Of a DNA stretch of 64,000 bases, positions 24,463 to 36,588 are shown one piece after another. Within the stretch, counting starts at the first letter, position 1. The number at the start of each line of letters is the position of its first letter. The DNA is from Syngnathus acus. Lineage: Eukaryota; Chordata; Actinopteri; Syngnathiformes; Syngnathidae. The position numbers and the translations under genes are program-made. Location: assembly GCF_901709675.1 (NCBI RefSeq), contig NC_051088.1, positions 13,497,693 to 13,561,692 of the forward strand. The letters run 5' to 3'. The notes under the pieces are model-generated. The model was given only the letters and a program-made list of their open reading frames with translations, was not told the origin of the DNA and made no database searches.

Positions 24463-26639
24463 CAACATGGACCAGTCAAATAGATCATCAGGAGCACAAA
24501 GTACGGCCAAGCATTTCTGACAAGGCCAAATCTTATGCAGTCAGTCCCTTAGTGAAAGAAAAAAAAATGTGAGGAACTGTCATGTCATTGCCCAAAACAC
24601 TTCCTTCTCCTCTTAGTTGCAGTTTGAAAGCACCACACTTCACAGCTATATCAGCAGCATAAAGTCAATGAATTTAAAGCCTAATTTGAAACGAATGTGT
24701 GAGTGACGTCCCGATTTGCCTTTGGGCCCGCGGCAGTACCCTTGTGGCTTGGAGTATTATGTAAAGTAGGCCATATGTCGACGCAGGTTTGCACATCCCA
24801 AAGGATGTGTGGAAGCCAAATAATGTTCAAGCATGCCTGGAGATGGAAAAGTTTTTACGTAATTTGCAAACTAAGAATAAATATACCGCAAATGTTTTTT
24901 TGTGTCTTCTTTGTGGATCATGAATACATCTAATTAAGTCAAACGGCATACTATGTTATGCTATATATGCTCAGTTAGTAAAGCATAGTCATCTCGAGAT
25001 GTATATATTCATGATCCATTAAAATAACATTAATCAACCATGACTGAGTTGATACAAAGAAAACCAATAAACAAGTATCACATTTAAACATGAAAAATTG
25101 GTCAATTAGCTTTGCACTAATTAAAATTATGCGATTCTAAAGCACCAGGATGTACGTTTTCAGTGGTTGTCCTCTGAGTACCGCCCAAATTACTGCTGAC
25201 AATCACACAGAAAGTGATTGTAGTAAAGTAAGACGATCCCAAATTAAAAGTCCTCTTTGGTGCTTGCACAAAGCATTTCTCACTTTTATTTTGGAAGAAC
25301 ACAGTAATAAGCATCAACTTTATTAGCGAGAGATGCTAACAACAGCATCAGCTAATTAGTGAGTTAATTATAATTCAACACTTTTTTTGTCTTTTCAATG
25401 GTCCATATAGAGATTTAACTAGAGTAGTTGAACTGACTTCTGTGTTTCCCACACTGTAACGTTGATCTCCGTGGACAGTAATTGGTACTCTTGTTTTTGA
25501 CAAACCAAAAGACATTTGTGAGTAATGAAAGAAAGAACGAATCCATTTTGGTGCCGCAGCCCAACTCAGCTGAGATCCCAGCCGAAATCACTTATTGGAG
25601 TCAATCACACACCGCCTACACGCTATTCAGCAATGTGAAGGACCACACAATTCATGGCTGAAGATTGATTTGTGACACAAAAGGTATCTGTCATTTCATA
25701 AATCTGGCTACCTCACTTTTGTACGGTGATGTGTTTTGTTGCTCGGAACAAAAGACCGATTTTTAGATTTATGAATCAACATGATCTAATTTACCTGGAA
25801 ACAGTCAAATACATAAGTATTAATTTTGCTTCGCGGAAAAGGTAGGTTTTCAGGTAATCAATTGTCAAGGATTGACTTTATCAAAGAACAGATTCCAATA
25901 TTTGTCTACAAGTATCCGCTTCTTTTGGAAATACAAGTGCTGCTTCCATGGAGACCTGTGGAGAAGTGTCTATATGTACAAACCAGCAGAGCAACACACA
26001 CTCATGTTACCTTTTGGACAGGGAATTTTGTCTTCCTGCTCATTACATACTAATGAGTTATCTATTAATGAAAATGGAAAGCATTTATTTTGTGAGCACA
26101 AAGGTTTCAGTTGGATTAATTACTGCACTGCAGCAGCAAAATGAAAACAGCAAGTACAGCATCAGTCTTGTGTGGCACATTAGCCATTAGCCAACTGTTA
26201 TCAACGGCTGGCAAATGGCCCTGTGTGACTCGACGAGGAGCAAAAAACTCTTGTACGAGCAAATCAAACTTGAGGAGGAGTGCACTTTTGTCACACTCTT
26301 AATTACCGGCTGCATTTGTGTACTTTTACTCACAGTAAATCACTTTGGACAAGAAATGACAAAGTAAAATACATGAGTGTATTGCTAATTGCATTATATT
26401 TGTTGATTTGTCAGTTCAGAATTCATATCGTATTTTAAAATCATGGGGTCTTACTTTGATTTGAGAGTATAATAATCCAGAATTTTACATGCCTACTGTT
26501 TGTTGCTATGTTGTTGTTGTTGTTGTTTTTACAATTGAGTTGAGCCTATCTTTGGCATTTTGTCATGTTCATTTGTCTGTATTGCATTTCGAATTGGAAT
26601 AAGACTCAATCTAATAGCCTGCTTAACAGCTTGATATCC
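24463..26639. other. unique non-genic sequence
   Basis: AT-rich, with no gene recognised and no repeat beyond short TTG units at 26510-26527. Confidence 0.45.
26510..26527. repeat. (TTG)n microsatellite
   Basis: About six TTG units. Confidence 0.9.
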
Positions 26640-27087
26640 CATCAGGCTCTCCTTGGAGAGGTCAGTCAGCAGGAAGGGGTACTGGGAGCGTGCCTAGGCT
26701 CTGGTCGCCTCAACAGATGGTTCTTGATCAGATATTAGAGCTCGGGCTGCGGGGTCGGTGAGCCGCAAGTGTTCGGCTCTGCCCGAGGGAACTACCCCCG
26801 TTTAAACCGCCTTGCTATAGCTCGAGTTCTGGTGCCAGGCCATTGGCTCAGATTTGCAGCCAGACTGCTTGGACACTGGGATGATGACAGACTGCAATCC
26901 TTAATCTGAGTAGAACATAACTGTGGTTACGTACTTTCACTTGGTCCGTTTGCCATGGGCCATTCTGATCGTAAAACGCGCGATGATCTTCCAACCGTCA
27001 TCTTGAATGAATGGATCGGAACTGCCTGCGCATTGAGTTGCCTTGTGTACGTAATGTGCTGCATAAATAAAACTGCCTCGCCTTGCC
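26640..27087 (+). mobile_element. GC-rich block ending in a retroposon-type tail
   Basis: This stretch is clearly more GC- and CpG-rich than the AT-rich DNA on either side ('gcgtgcctaggctctggtcg', 'cgggctgcggggtcggtgag'). It ends at 27031-27087 with 'cattgagttgccttgtgtac', 'gtgctgcataaataaaac' and 'gccttgcc', which matches the tail at 16890-16956. The tail is a retroposon 3' end with good support. The body upstream of it is not recognised, so the 5' boundary is a guess based on base composition. Confidence 0.4.
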
Positions 27088-28354
27088 TGTTGCTCGTCAT
27101 GTACAAGGACAGATCATTAAATTAAAAATAAATGGTAGCTTGAGTCTCATATTAAAATTGAAAATTTTCCTTTGGGAGCATTTTAAACTACAGTAAATCC
27201 TGCTTATACATCCATTAATCTGCAGCCTCCTACATCAATAAAGCGAGATTGAAAGAATGGGTGGTGGTGGGGGGGTGAAACAACACCAGAAGCTTTATTT
27301 TTGCTTTCCCTGCGCCAGTGGTAGTCTAAACAAAAACAGCTTTAGATTTGACCTTCACTTACAGAACAGTGGTCCTCTCTCAGTTCTGACTGCCACCTGC
27401 AGATCAGAAAGGAAAGAAACCCTTCTTTCTTTTTCACATCCACTTTGTCTTATGAACATATACACAGCTATTTTATGTAGTGTATCATTTCCTGTGTTTT
27501 ATATAGTGTTTATATATCTTTCACCCCATTTGTTGTTGTGAGATCTTTGCCTAGCGACACCCTTGGCAGGTTGGTCACTGAGTGAACAAAGCGTTATTTG
27601 CATATTATTGCAATACATTTCACTCTCCCCTTATCGGATGCAATTTTTTGTTTCAATAAATAGTGACCGCTGAAGAGTTTCTGATTCACTTTCTAATTTT
27701 GCTTTGCTTGAAATATTATCATAGGAAAAAATATTAAAAATGTGAAAGTGGACACAAAGGATTGGACATCTGTTCAGATTCAAATGGACACAAAAGTGAA
27801 AAAGGGCTTCAAACTGAACCTTTGGAGACAGTGTGCAGAAATAAAAAAATACATATCTGCTTTTAATCTTCCTCTTGAGGGCATGCATTATGCAGTATTC
27901 CCACTAGAGGTGAAAGGTTGCTATTTTCACAAAATGTCTATTGCATTGCTTCATATTAAATCAAACCACACAAATATTCCAAATGTAGTAACATCTCATT
28001 TTCACCCTTGGCGGTTTCTTAAGGACCTCAATAGCAACATAAATAGGATGCAGGGTGAAGAAAAGCTAATTATTTTTTTTTTTTCTTAGTCACAAACTAC
28101 AAAAATATTGTAGAGCACTTTAAGCTTATATTGAAGCAGCTATAAATATTATGCAAATGTTGAACATGATATTGGTCTCTTAATTCCCTTATTTGCATAT
28201 AGAAAAAATGTAAGTGGGGTATAATATTAGGAAGGGCTAAAGGCTCTCATTATTACTAACTAAGATGATATATATCATTTTTCAATGTACAATTAATCTG
28301 TATTTATTCAGAAAATGTAGTTCATGCATGTTCATGGTTCTTGGTCAGACACGC

Positions 28355-28394
<40 letters not shown>

Positions 28395-29396
28395 GAAAGA
28401 TAAAACTAATATGAGTGGCCACTAAGTAAAAGATAACGTCATTTCAAGCTTATACGGCGGTACTGATATCATTTGAAGATAGCTGGTGTTTTTTTTCATC
28501 AGTTACTTGCGATGAGGATTATTAGATAAGAACAGCATCTCTCAGAGCCATCTTAAGATTCGTTACGATACCCTTTCAAATCTTATCGCTGTTCTCTATC
28601 AATAGTAATCACTGAAACCTTGAAGAAGACTGGTTGAAACTTTTGGCTTGTAAGAAAGTGATCAAGAAACAAGTATTCTTTTTCAACTGAACATTTCATG
28701 GAATGAATTATTCTAAGGAAAAACAACAACACTGCGTGTTTATCTCGACATCTCTCGGTAATTATTTGATAAAAACGGATTCACAGAATAGGAGAGAAAT
28801 TGTTGCGGTATGTTGTAAAATAATTTATTCCAAAAGATGTTTTTAAACAATTACGTTGTGTTTTGTTTGACAAAGGACACACCTGCGCACTTCAAAATTT
28901 CAAGTGTGCAGCACTAACACTCGAAAACATTGCCTACATAATATTAAATTAGCGTACGCACTCTTTAAACTGTCCTAGTTTGTTCAGAGTTACAGAGACA
29001 GGGTGAGCTTTTGGAGCGAATGACGGTTGTATGAAAAGAAGAAGAAAGGTTGAGAGTCAAGTCAGTAAGAGCTGAAAGCTGTTTTATTACTTACAAGGTG
29101 GTGACAAGTGCAATTAGCAGCTCCCTAACTCAGCTAACAAATAGATATTTTGATAATGAAAGAAAGGAACGTGCCAAGTGACAACAGGGCCTGAAAAGAA
29201 AGTGCATATCCGTACGGATTTCAGGTGTATTTATTTGAAAGCAAAGCAACTGTCAGACATTCATTTTTAACACTAATGATAAACCCTTAGGGGAATGGAT
29301 GGATGTTGACATGCTTTTCAAATGAAATGAAACTGTTTTCAAGAAAGAAACTCAAGTGCTAAGAAATTACTTTTTCTTACGTCGGCGTTATTCGGC
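27088..29396. other. unique non-genic sequence
   Basis: No gene recognised. A 115-codon frame (27742-28089, +) has no known motif and runs into a poly-T. An imperfect inverted repeat of about 20 bp lies near 28515-28610 ('ttagataagaacagc' and 'gctgttctctatcaatag'). Confidence 0.4.
28361..28387. repeat. (CA)n microsatellite
   Basis: About 13 AC units. Confidence 0.97.
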
Positions 29397-29545
29397 TTAA
29401 AGGACGCAATAGTTGTCCTTGTGAAACATGTCTTTCTTCTTCGCTAAGGCTTTGGTGCGGAGGCGCGTTATCGTAAAGGAGAATAGGGTTGCGGCCGTAA
29501 GAATGATTGTCATTGCCGTCACAAAGCAGACTTCCTGCAGGTCTC
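29397..29545 (-). CDS. possible terminal exon with a membrane segment, unidentified
   Basis: What is seen on the minus strand: a pyrimidine-rich acceptor ending 'gttcttatctctaag', then 48 codons and a TAA stop at 29397-29399. The reading begins DLQEVCF, continues with a hydrophobic stretch VTAMTIILTAATLFSF (about residues 8-23) and then a basic run (RLRTKALAKKK), and ends KDNYCVL. That is the layout of a C-terminal membrane helix with a short basic cytoplasmic tail. An AATAAA signal lies about 160 bases further on, at 29230-29235 (minus strand). I do not recognise the protein. In another frame the same DNA gives LLYDNAPPH, which recalls a mariner transposase motif, but the surrounding residues do not support that. 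No upstream exon was identified, so chance remains likely. Confidence 0.2.
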
Positions 29546-29706
29546 CTTAGAGATAAGAACAAGCTGTCTATCCTGAGTTCACTGTTGTAAGGGTCGCTCT
29601 TCTTAATATGGTACATCTCGGATTGTCTGACACTGTGTTATTTCTTTGACCAACAGCATTAATTAGCTTTCCATTTTCTACGACAAATCCTAACCTTTAA
29701 ATTGGC
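29546..29706. other. unique non-genic sequence
   Basis: No feature beyond the candidate splice acceptor at 29546-29560. Confidence 0.4.
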
Positions 29707-29758
29707 TACCGTATTTTCCGCACTATAAGGTGCGCCTTATAGTGCGGAAAATACGGTA
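29707..29758. mobile_element. minimal MITE: two inverted repeats joined, 52 bp
   Basis: Two perfect 24-base arms beginning 'taccgtattttccgcac' are separated by only four bases (tgcg), so the whole element is a near-perfect palindrome with TA at each end. It carries the termini of the subtype A elements at 20097, 33468, 43229 and 58019 with nothing between them. It would form a 24-bp hairpin in single-stranded DNA or RNA. Confidence 0.9.
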
Positions 29759-31327
29759 CTTATGATGATGCTCCTGTTATTTTGTTCATGGTTTCACAGA
29801 ATTCCCAGAATAATGTCTTGCTTACTAGGGTATTAGGGTATCTTATTTATATAAACATGTAGAGTACATAACGCAAAGGGGGTTATGTGCGGCACATGAA
29901 GCGGCCCATGTTAGATTTAATAGAATATGGATTCCATTGCATTGTCATTGATCTGAGCAGGGCTGTGCACAGACCTTTGGAGAACTCAAAGTTGAAAAGA
30001 GGCCATTTTTTTAATTATTGTGGAAAGAATTTAAATATAACATGTGCGCAAACTGGATAAGTTGTAGTCATTCAATAGAAATTCAAAGCTCCCTATTGAA
30101 CAATTGGGTACGGAAATTGAGAACTCCTTTTATGGATATGGTCGAGGTAGTGGCAGAATCCAAAGACGATGGATGGCGAGATTGTCAAATTTTGATTTGT
30201 TTAAGGCTACAAAATGGCAATCAAAACATTCTCAGAAGTACATAACCACTGAGAAACTGAAGGTTCAGTACCCGGACTATGAGGTGACCTGGGATAACGA
30301 AGGATATTGAAATGAACTGTAACAAAAAATATGATGGCCGCTCCTCCGCTGAGCTAGACTTTAACATTATAGATCATCTTCATCATGAATTTTTCAATGC
30401 CACAAATACATCCTGACACTATTAGGACTTATTTATCACAAAATATTCCAATTCTCAACTTCTCATGTATTTTTTGCTATTGAGGAGAACATTGACTTTA
30501 AATGACATTTGCTCATCCTGCACTCCCCTCCTTCATCCCCCACATATACTCAAGAACATAATTGACAGCCATTAAAATGAATGAGAATGTTTTCATTTTT
30601 TTTGCTTGAACTTCAAAAGATGTTGCTAAATATTCAATGCATGTTTTCCATGAAAGATTGTGGGGTGATCACAAGAAGATAAAAAATATTTATATTTGAC
30701 ATAATATTGAAAACAAATACGCAGGAATAAATAATGTTACAATATAGCTCCAAACAGACTTTCACAAACAAGCAGATGCTAATTAAAAAATTAAGAGGGG
30801 GGGAACAGAAGGCCACTTTGTGCATCAAGGCACCCATAGCTTCACTTCTCTGCATGTCCCTGGCTCTGAGTGAGTTCATTAAAACTTGCTATTAGGAATA
30901 ATGTATTGGTTGTTAAAATAAATGTTGCTTTGGCATGTATTATAAAATCTTATCCATATCTTTAAACCTGAAGGAATTGTATTGTGAGTAGCATTTCAAA
31001 TATTAGTAAATAGATCAAAACAATCATAGCGGGCGCCATGCAGGGTTGGACAATTTTGCAATTTCAGGTGGGCTTATTTTATTTTTTTAGCCGTGGCTGT
31101 CTTCTAAAACCTGCCTAGCAGGATACCGAGCAATCAAAGAACCTGCTCTGAATTCAGTAACAAAAAATAAAGGTCACCCTTAGAGCACCTTAATCAATGT
31201 GCTGCTGCTTATTAAAAAAAAAAATTAAAAATGCAATTATGAAGCAGCTCAGTATTGTATAGTCCCCTCGGCTGGAACCTCGGACCAGCAGTTTTGGAAT
31301 ATCATTCATTTTATGCACATAATAAAT
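29759..31327. other. unique non-genic sequence
   Basis: Nothing recognised. Positions 31320-31327 form the left target duplication of the next element. Confidence 0.4.
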
Positions 31328-31553
31328 CAGGGGTCACCAGTCTTTTTGAAACTGAGAGCTACTTCTTATAAACTGATTTCCGAGAAGTGCTTCCAGTTTG
31401 ATACACACTCAAAATAACAAAGAAATAATAAAACTAACTGGTAATTGGTTATTTTTTGCCATTGCTATTGTTTTCGGAAAAGCACTACAAGTAATACGGT
31501 CAGCTCACTGAGCTATTTTTAGAACAGCCCCTAAAAGCACCGTGGCACCCCTG
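31328..31553 (+). mobile_element. short hAT-type transposon with 8-bp target duplication
   Basis: The element starts 'caggggtcaccagtctttt' and ends 'gtggcacccctg', giving hAT-style inverted termini (CAGGGGT / ACCCCTG). The next bases, 'gaaactgagagctacttc', match a hAT subterminal sequence frequent in fish. The flanking 8-mers, 'taataaat' (31320-31327) and 'tactaaat' (31554-31561), agree at 7 of 8 positions, the duplication length typical of hAT elements. At 226 bp it is non-autonomous and non-coding. Confidence 0.85.
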
Positions 31554-31723
31554 TACTAAATGCTCTATGTTGAGTATTTGGATATTTGGAATCATACTAA
31601 TTAGTACCCATACCAAACTCAAATATTTGATCTCGTGTGAGATGTTCGTCCTTCCATTTCACTGCATAATGACAAGTGTTGGTCATTGGAAGCTGTCATC
31701 CGTCTGAGTTTCCACTGATAATA

Positions 31724-31895
31724 TACCGTAATTTTCGGACTATAAGTCGCACCGGAGTATAAGTCGCACCAGCCATAAAATGCCCAAAAAAGTGAAAAAA
31801 AACATATATATGTATATAAGTCGCTCCTGAGTATAAGTCGCCCCCCCACCCAAACTATGAAAAAAACCGCGACTTATAGTCCGAAAATTACGGTA
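31724..31895. mobile_element. TA-flanked inverted-repeat transposon (MITE), subtype B
   Basis: A 172-bp element with long, nearly exact inverted repeats, 'taccgtaattttcggac' on the left and 'gtccgaaaattacggta' on the right. Internal direct copies of 'agtataagtcgc' follow the left end, and there is a poly-C spacer. It differs from subtype A by 'gtaattttcgg..aagtcgc' in place of 'gtattttccgg..aaggcgc'. A second, truncated subtype B end lies at 40799-40840. Confidence 0.92.
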
Positions 31896-33467
31896 TATTA
31901 AAAACAGTACAAAGTCGATGAATGTTGTTTTTATTCACCTTCAATTGGGGTTTGTTTTAGCGAATATTCTTACAGCGTTCCCATGAATATTCAGGGTAGG
32001 AGCAGATGTAGCCCAACTGCATGCTGCAAGGCACTAATGGGAAGCCTACTTTCCTATGTGCCTGTTCATTTTGAAGTGGTAATGGGCTTAAGATGCGTGT
32101 AATTTCATGCTGATAGCGGATGTGGAAGAGTGCCGTACCTGAGTGCCTGGGATAAGGAAGCGGGACCCGCTTCTTGCCCAGTGCTACTGCTCACCAGCCG
32201 TGTTATCTTGTGTTTGATAAAGAAGCAGGTGTGATGCAGAAGTTGGATACTTAGAATCGTAGTAAAAGGGATGTCATTAAATTTTTTTTTTTTAAACGAG
32301 ATGAACTGTTCAAACTTGACTTAATTACCACCTGTTTGGTTGGAGAAACTATTCAGATGAGCTTTACTTTTCTTTCTCTAATAAAGGGATGCAAATAGCA
32401 GAATATGCAATGGAACTTTCTAAGCAAACAAATGCACTGGCTCTCGATTAAGTCAAACTGAAAAGCAAAAATCAGGCAATAAGATTTGTTTATGTAGGAG
32501 GCTGGAAGGATGGATGACAGCCTCTGCGTCCTCTAAAGTCTCTTGTAGGCCACAGCTAAGTTCACCTTCATCTATCAGCTGCATCACCATGACCACTATA
32601 ACTCATCACCTACACAACAAGATACGGAGTGTAAATGTGGAGGTGGAGAGCAAGGACGAGAGGGATAAAAAAAAAATATATATATAAAGATAAAGAAAAT
32701 CGAGGATAGAATCACTGGTGCCCTTGCTTCGGATACAATAAATGATGATTTTAATAAATAGATGTGCAGATTAACTCTCCACATGAAGATAAATAGTGTG
32801 AGCGCACACTTATGTTTAAAGCTTACATTACAGCCGACTCAATTGCATTACCCGAGGCCACGTTGTCTGTCTTTATTGCGGCGGTCCTTGTCGATTTAAG
32901 TCGCTGATAAATTGATTATGCCTCAAGGCCACCTGCTGGGCACCGTCTGGCAACGATCAGACTCAATAGTAAATCAATAGCACATAAACCAGTCATCATT
33001 GCCCATACTGACCTTATCAAGGTATATGGAGATATAGATCACAGCTCAAATCTGCTCAACCAAAAAAAGGTTAATACAAGTTAATTTGTCCTCTTGGGAA
33101 AACCTGGATAAATGTCAACATTTGACCATCAAAACCTGGCTTGTTTCATAATTATCGTAGGAAACAGAGGGGACTTGACTGTCTTTGGAAAGAGATCGAG
33201 AGTATATGTCCTCTCTAATGCCATTGCAACAGCTCTCATTTTCTAGTTTTTTTTTTTTTTTAGAGATAGCTGGCAGATCATCACCGTGTGTTGACGTGTG
33301 TGTGCATCTCTGTGTAAACAGGTGCTGCAGATCTCCTGAGAGGTGTTCCACATACAGTCACCTTGAGCCAAGGCTGTGTCTTAATACGAAGAAGTGCGGA
33401 GCATAGGAAAGACCTGACACATAAAAAGGGTGGGGTGGGGGGGTTGTCCGCAGAGCACACGACAAAG
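31896..33467. other. unique non-genic sequence
   Basis: No gene. 31970-32120 and 32860-32970 are repeat-free blocks that could be conserved noncoding DNA. A 'gtgggg' G-rich run lies at about 33430-33445. Confidence 0.4.
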
Positions 33468-33867
33468 TACCGTATTTTCCGGACTATAAGGTGCATTGGA
33501 CTATAAGGCGCACCTTCAATGAATGGCCCATTTTAAAACTTTGTCCTTATACAAGGCGCACCATCAATGCATCATGTCAGATTTTTAATCCAAATCAAAT
33601 CATTCTCCATTTTATCTTTTTTATTTCAACTTCAAATGCAACAAATCAACTTTATAATCACAAAATAATGATCCATAGTCTTTTTGAGTCATGATTCATA
33701 GTCTTCAGCGGGCCAGTTATGATTGATTTCATGACACAATGCTTAGGGCCAGTTTAAATTTAGGAATTTGGTCCATATATAAGGCACACCGGACTATAAG
33801 GCGCACTGTCGGCTTTTGAGAAAATGTTAGGTTTTTAGGTGCGCCTTATAGTCCGCAAAATACGGTA
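33468..33867. mobile_element. full-length subtype A MITE, 400 bp
   Basis: Termini are 'taccgtattttccggac' and 'gtccgcaaaatacggta'. Subterminal copies of 'ggactataaggcgcac' are arranged inward from both ends. The interior ('aatgaatggcccatttta', 'caatgcatcatgtcag', 'aataatgatccatagtc') is shared at high identity with the element at 43229-43654, which lies in the opposite orientation. No coding capacity. Confidence 0.93.
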
Positions 33868-36530
33868 AGTCGCAAGAAACAACCAATGATGATAAAGCTC
33901 ACACACAGTTATCCGTGTGGTATCAATCGGTCTGCTTGATGAATAATTTTGAATGGACACTGAACAGACAGACGGACTGTTGTCTCTCCCTCCAACTTCC
34001 ACCCTCACACTGTGCGACCAATGCACAAATGCGGTCACTGGAGCAGAAAGATAAACCGAGAAAGCAAGCAGCGGGGAATGCGCAACAAAAATAACCTTAG
34101 TTACACATTTGGTGTCATTTATGTACAGTGTAAATCCTACTTTAATTAAGAGGAGCAAAACATTAGCGGCAAATGAGCTGTGATAATTCCACCTGCTTCC
34201 ATCATCCTGCTTCCCAGTAGCTCTGCTTTTGCTTTGGGAGGAGGGGAGGCAGTGCCATGCAGTGTGGGGATTAGGAGTGTGACACCAATCCAAAGCTAAA
34301 GACTAAAACCAAATTAGTTAATGGTGCACAAACAAAGACGTAACCACATGCATCTGCTACTTGGAAAGAGTTGCTTCATGCAACGTGTTGAGAATTTAAC
34401 AGGGAATTGTAAAGAGTTCAGAATTGGAACTGGACTGTTTCCAAGCAGCTTGACTGTCATGGTACGTGTATTGAGGTTCTCTCAAAAAACTGAGTCCACA
34501 ACTGGGTCTCAGAGGCTGTTAAGATGAAGGATTACGTGATAGCATTGGCTCTCTCATGGTGAGAGGTGCCTGTGAAGATGCAGAAATACAAAGTCTGCCG
34601 AGTAGAGATATGAGTGTGGAGATAAGAAGCGCAGAGGAGATTGGCCCTTTATCATGTTTCAGAAGAGTGAAAGATGAGAGCCCGCGTCTCTGGGATGAGA
34701 CCTACGGTATCTATGCCGTCTGACACACCTGTCAAGTGACGTCTCTTAGCTGCTTCGGCAAACTCGTCCGAGAGCTTAAGTATCTCTCGAGTGTTCTTTG
34801 TCATCTTCACAAGGAAAGTTAAAGCACCACTTTGTCATTTTCGTAACATGGTCCGAAAATGGAGTCGTAAACATGGCTGCCCCTGAAAGTGATTTTTTTC
34901 TTTTAATTCTCAACAATGTTCTCATCATCATCATCATCAATATGATTATTTTATTACTTATATCATTTGTATTTTGCCAACCATCCATAATCATAGAGGT
35001 GCAGAAATGTGTTGGGTCAACTTCACAAATGTAGACCAGCCCTTTAATAAATGCAGAATTTTTCCCATTGAGCTCTCGGAAATGGAACACAACCTGTTCT
35101 TTGTTATGTCATTCCATCTTCCAGTAGAAATGACATTTCATCTAAAATGAACCCTGTTGGAGAAACTACAAGCTGGAAAGGAGTTCAAGTAAAAAATATT
35201 TGCTTGTTGGTCCGTGTAGATATTTATTTTGGTTGTCCTGCCTGTGTCCTTGCAGGTTTATTAGATGACATTAGATGTGTACATTATTAATTTTTTTATT
35301 TCTCAAGATAATTCAGTTGGGCGAAGGTCAGCGTAGCGCCCTCTATTGATTAGCCGCCACTACTGCAATCACTCAATCGTTTTGTTGCACAAAAGATCAT
35401 TTGGCAAATAAGTGTACAGCTGCAGCTGTTGTAAAATGTGCTCTGTAAGAAACAACTTTCATTGTATTGTATGGTATCATGTTTTTATACGTAATTTTAT
35501 AACGCACAATTTGCAAACTCATAAATGACATTTGCACATGCTCCCTCCAGAACTCTTCTCTCTTAACCTTTGAATAGATGACCTTGTCTGATGGGGAATT
35601 AATTAGCCTATGTCCTTTTGATGCATGGTCACTTTTATGTATTATTGTTTGTAAACTACAAAGTAGCAGACGACACCATTAAAGTATTTCATCTGCAGTT
35701 AGAGTAAAATGCCCAAAAAGCATTTTAACCAATGACTTCATCAAAACTATCTCCGCTAAGAACATAATAAAAGCATTTCATTCTGCAGGCTAAACTGGGC
35801 AAATCAAAACCCCTCAAATTTCTCTTCATGTGCCCTCTGCCCCCTGAAATCGCTGTCTCAGATAAGTAATATATTCTGTGGAAAGGGTACATCTCCAAAA
35901 ACAGGGCAATCACATTAAAAGCTAATGGGATACATAAAATCAAGAGCTCATGGGTGATGATTAATCAACTGATGAAAAGTACATGGCTTAAATCAGGTTG
36001 GATCAAATTAATCCCCAGTCAGCCACTGTTCTACTCCTCCGGGCAATTTAGTGCGAAAATACAATTATGGACTATACGTTACACCTGACTGGTTCATCTC
36101 AACTCCAGTTTCTCTGGGGTACCACATCATGCCTGTACACCCGATACTGCATACCCCTTCACTCGGGAGTGTGATGATAGGGGCAAATTATGTCCCACCT
36201 CCTCTGGGATGTTACTTTTGTATGTAAGATTGCCAAGTCAAGTGAAGTACGTTTTACTTATATTGTTTCAATCCAACACAGAGCGGTACAGTTCCAGGAC
36301 TACACTCCTGACTTAAAACAGAAAGCCAACCACTGTGAGAGCGAGGATTTTTTTTCTTTTGGGCAGAGGAAAAGATATCGCAGAACAGCGACAAAATATT
36401 TCAAATCTCCAAATTTTTCAAAAAATGCTGATGAAGATTCATTTTATGTTTCCATGAGAAGGGATGGAAATGTGAAATAAAATTCCCATACAAAAATTGG
36501 AAAATACCTAAAAGACAACTGGGGGGGGTC

Positions 36531-36588
36531 CAAGCATATTTCAGGGGGAGGCAGTGCCCCGAGCAGCCCCCCTGTAGCTCCGCCACTG
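36531..36588 (-). mobile_element. possible DNA-transposon end fragment
   Basis: On the minus strand this reads 'cagtggcggagctacagg', then a G-run and 'ggcactgcctccccctg'. Terminal sequences beginning CAGTGGCGGA with alternating G- and C-rich tracts are common in vertebrate DNA transposons. Only one end is visible. Confidence 0.35.

Noticed and set aside
28361-28387. CRISPR-like or tandem regulatory array
   Set aside because: It is a plain CA microsatellite; no array of spaced repeats was found anywhere in the window.
29377-29616. Mariner-like motif LLYDNAPPH in a 79-codon minus-strand frame
   Set aside because: Only the nine-residue motif resembles a transposase. Residues before and after do not follow the D,D34D catalytic layout, and no Tc1/mariner termini flank it.
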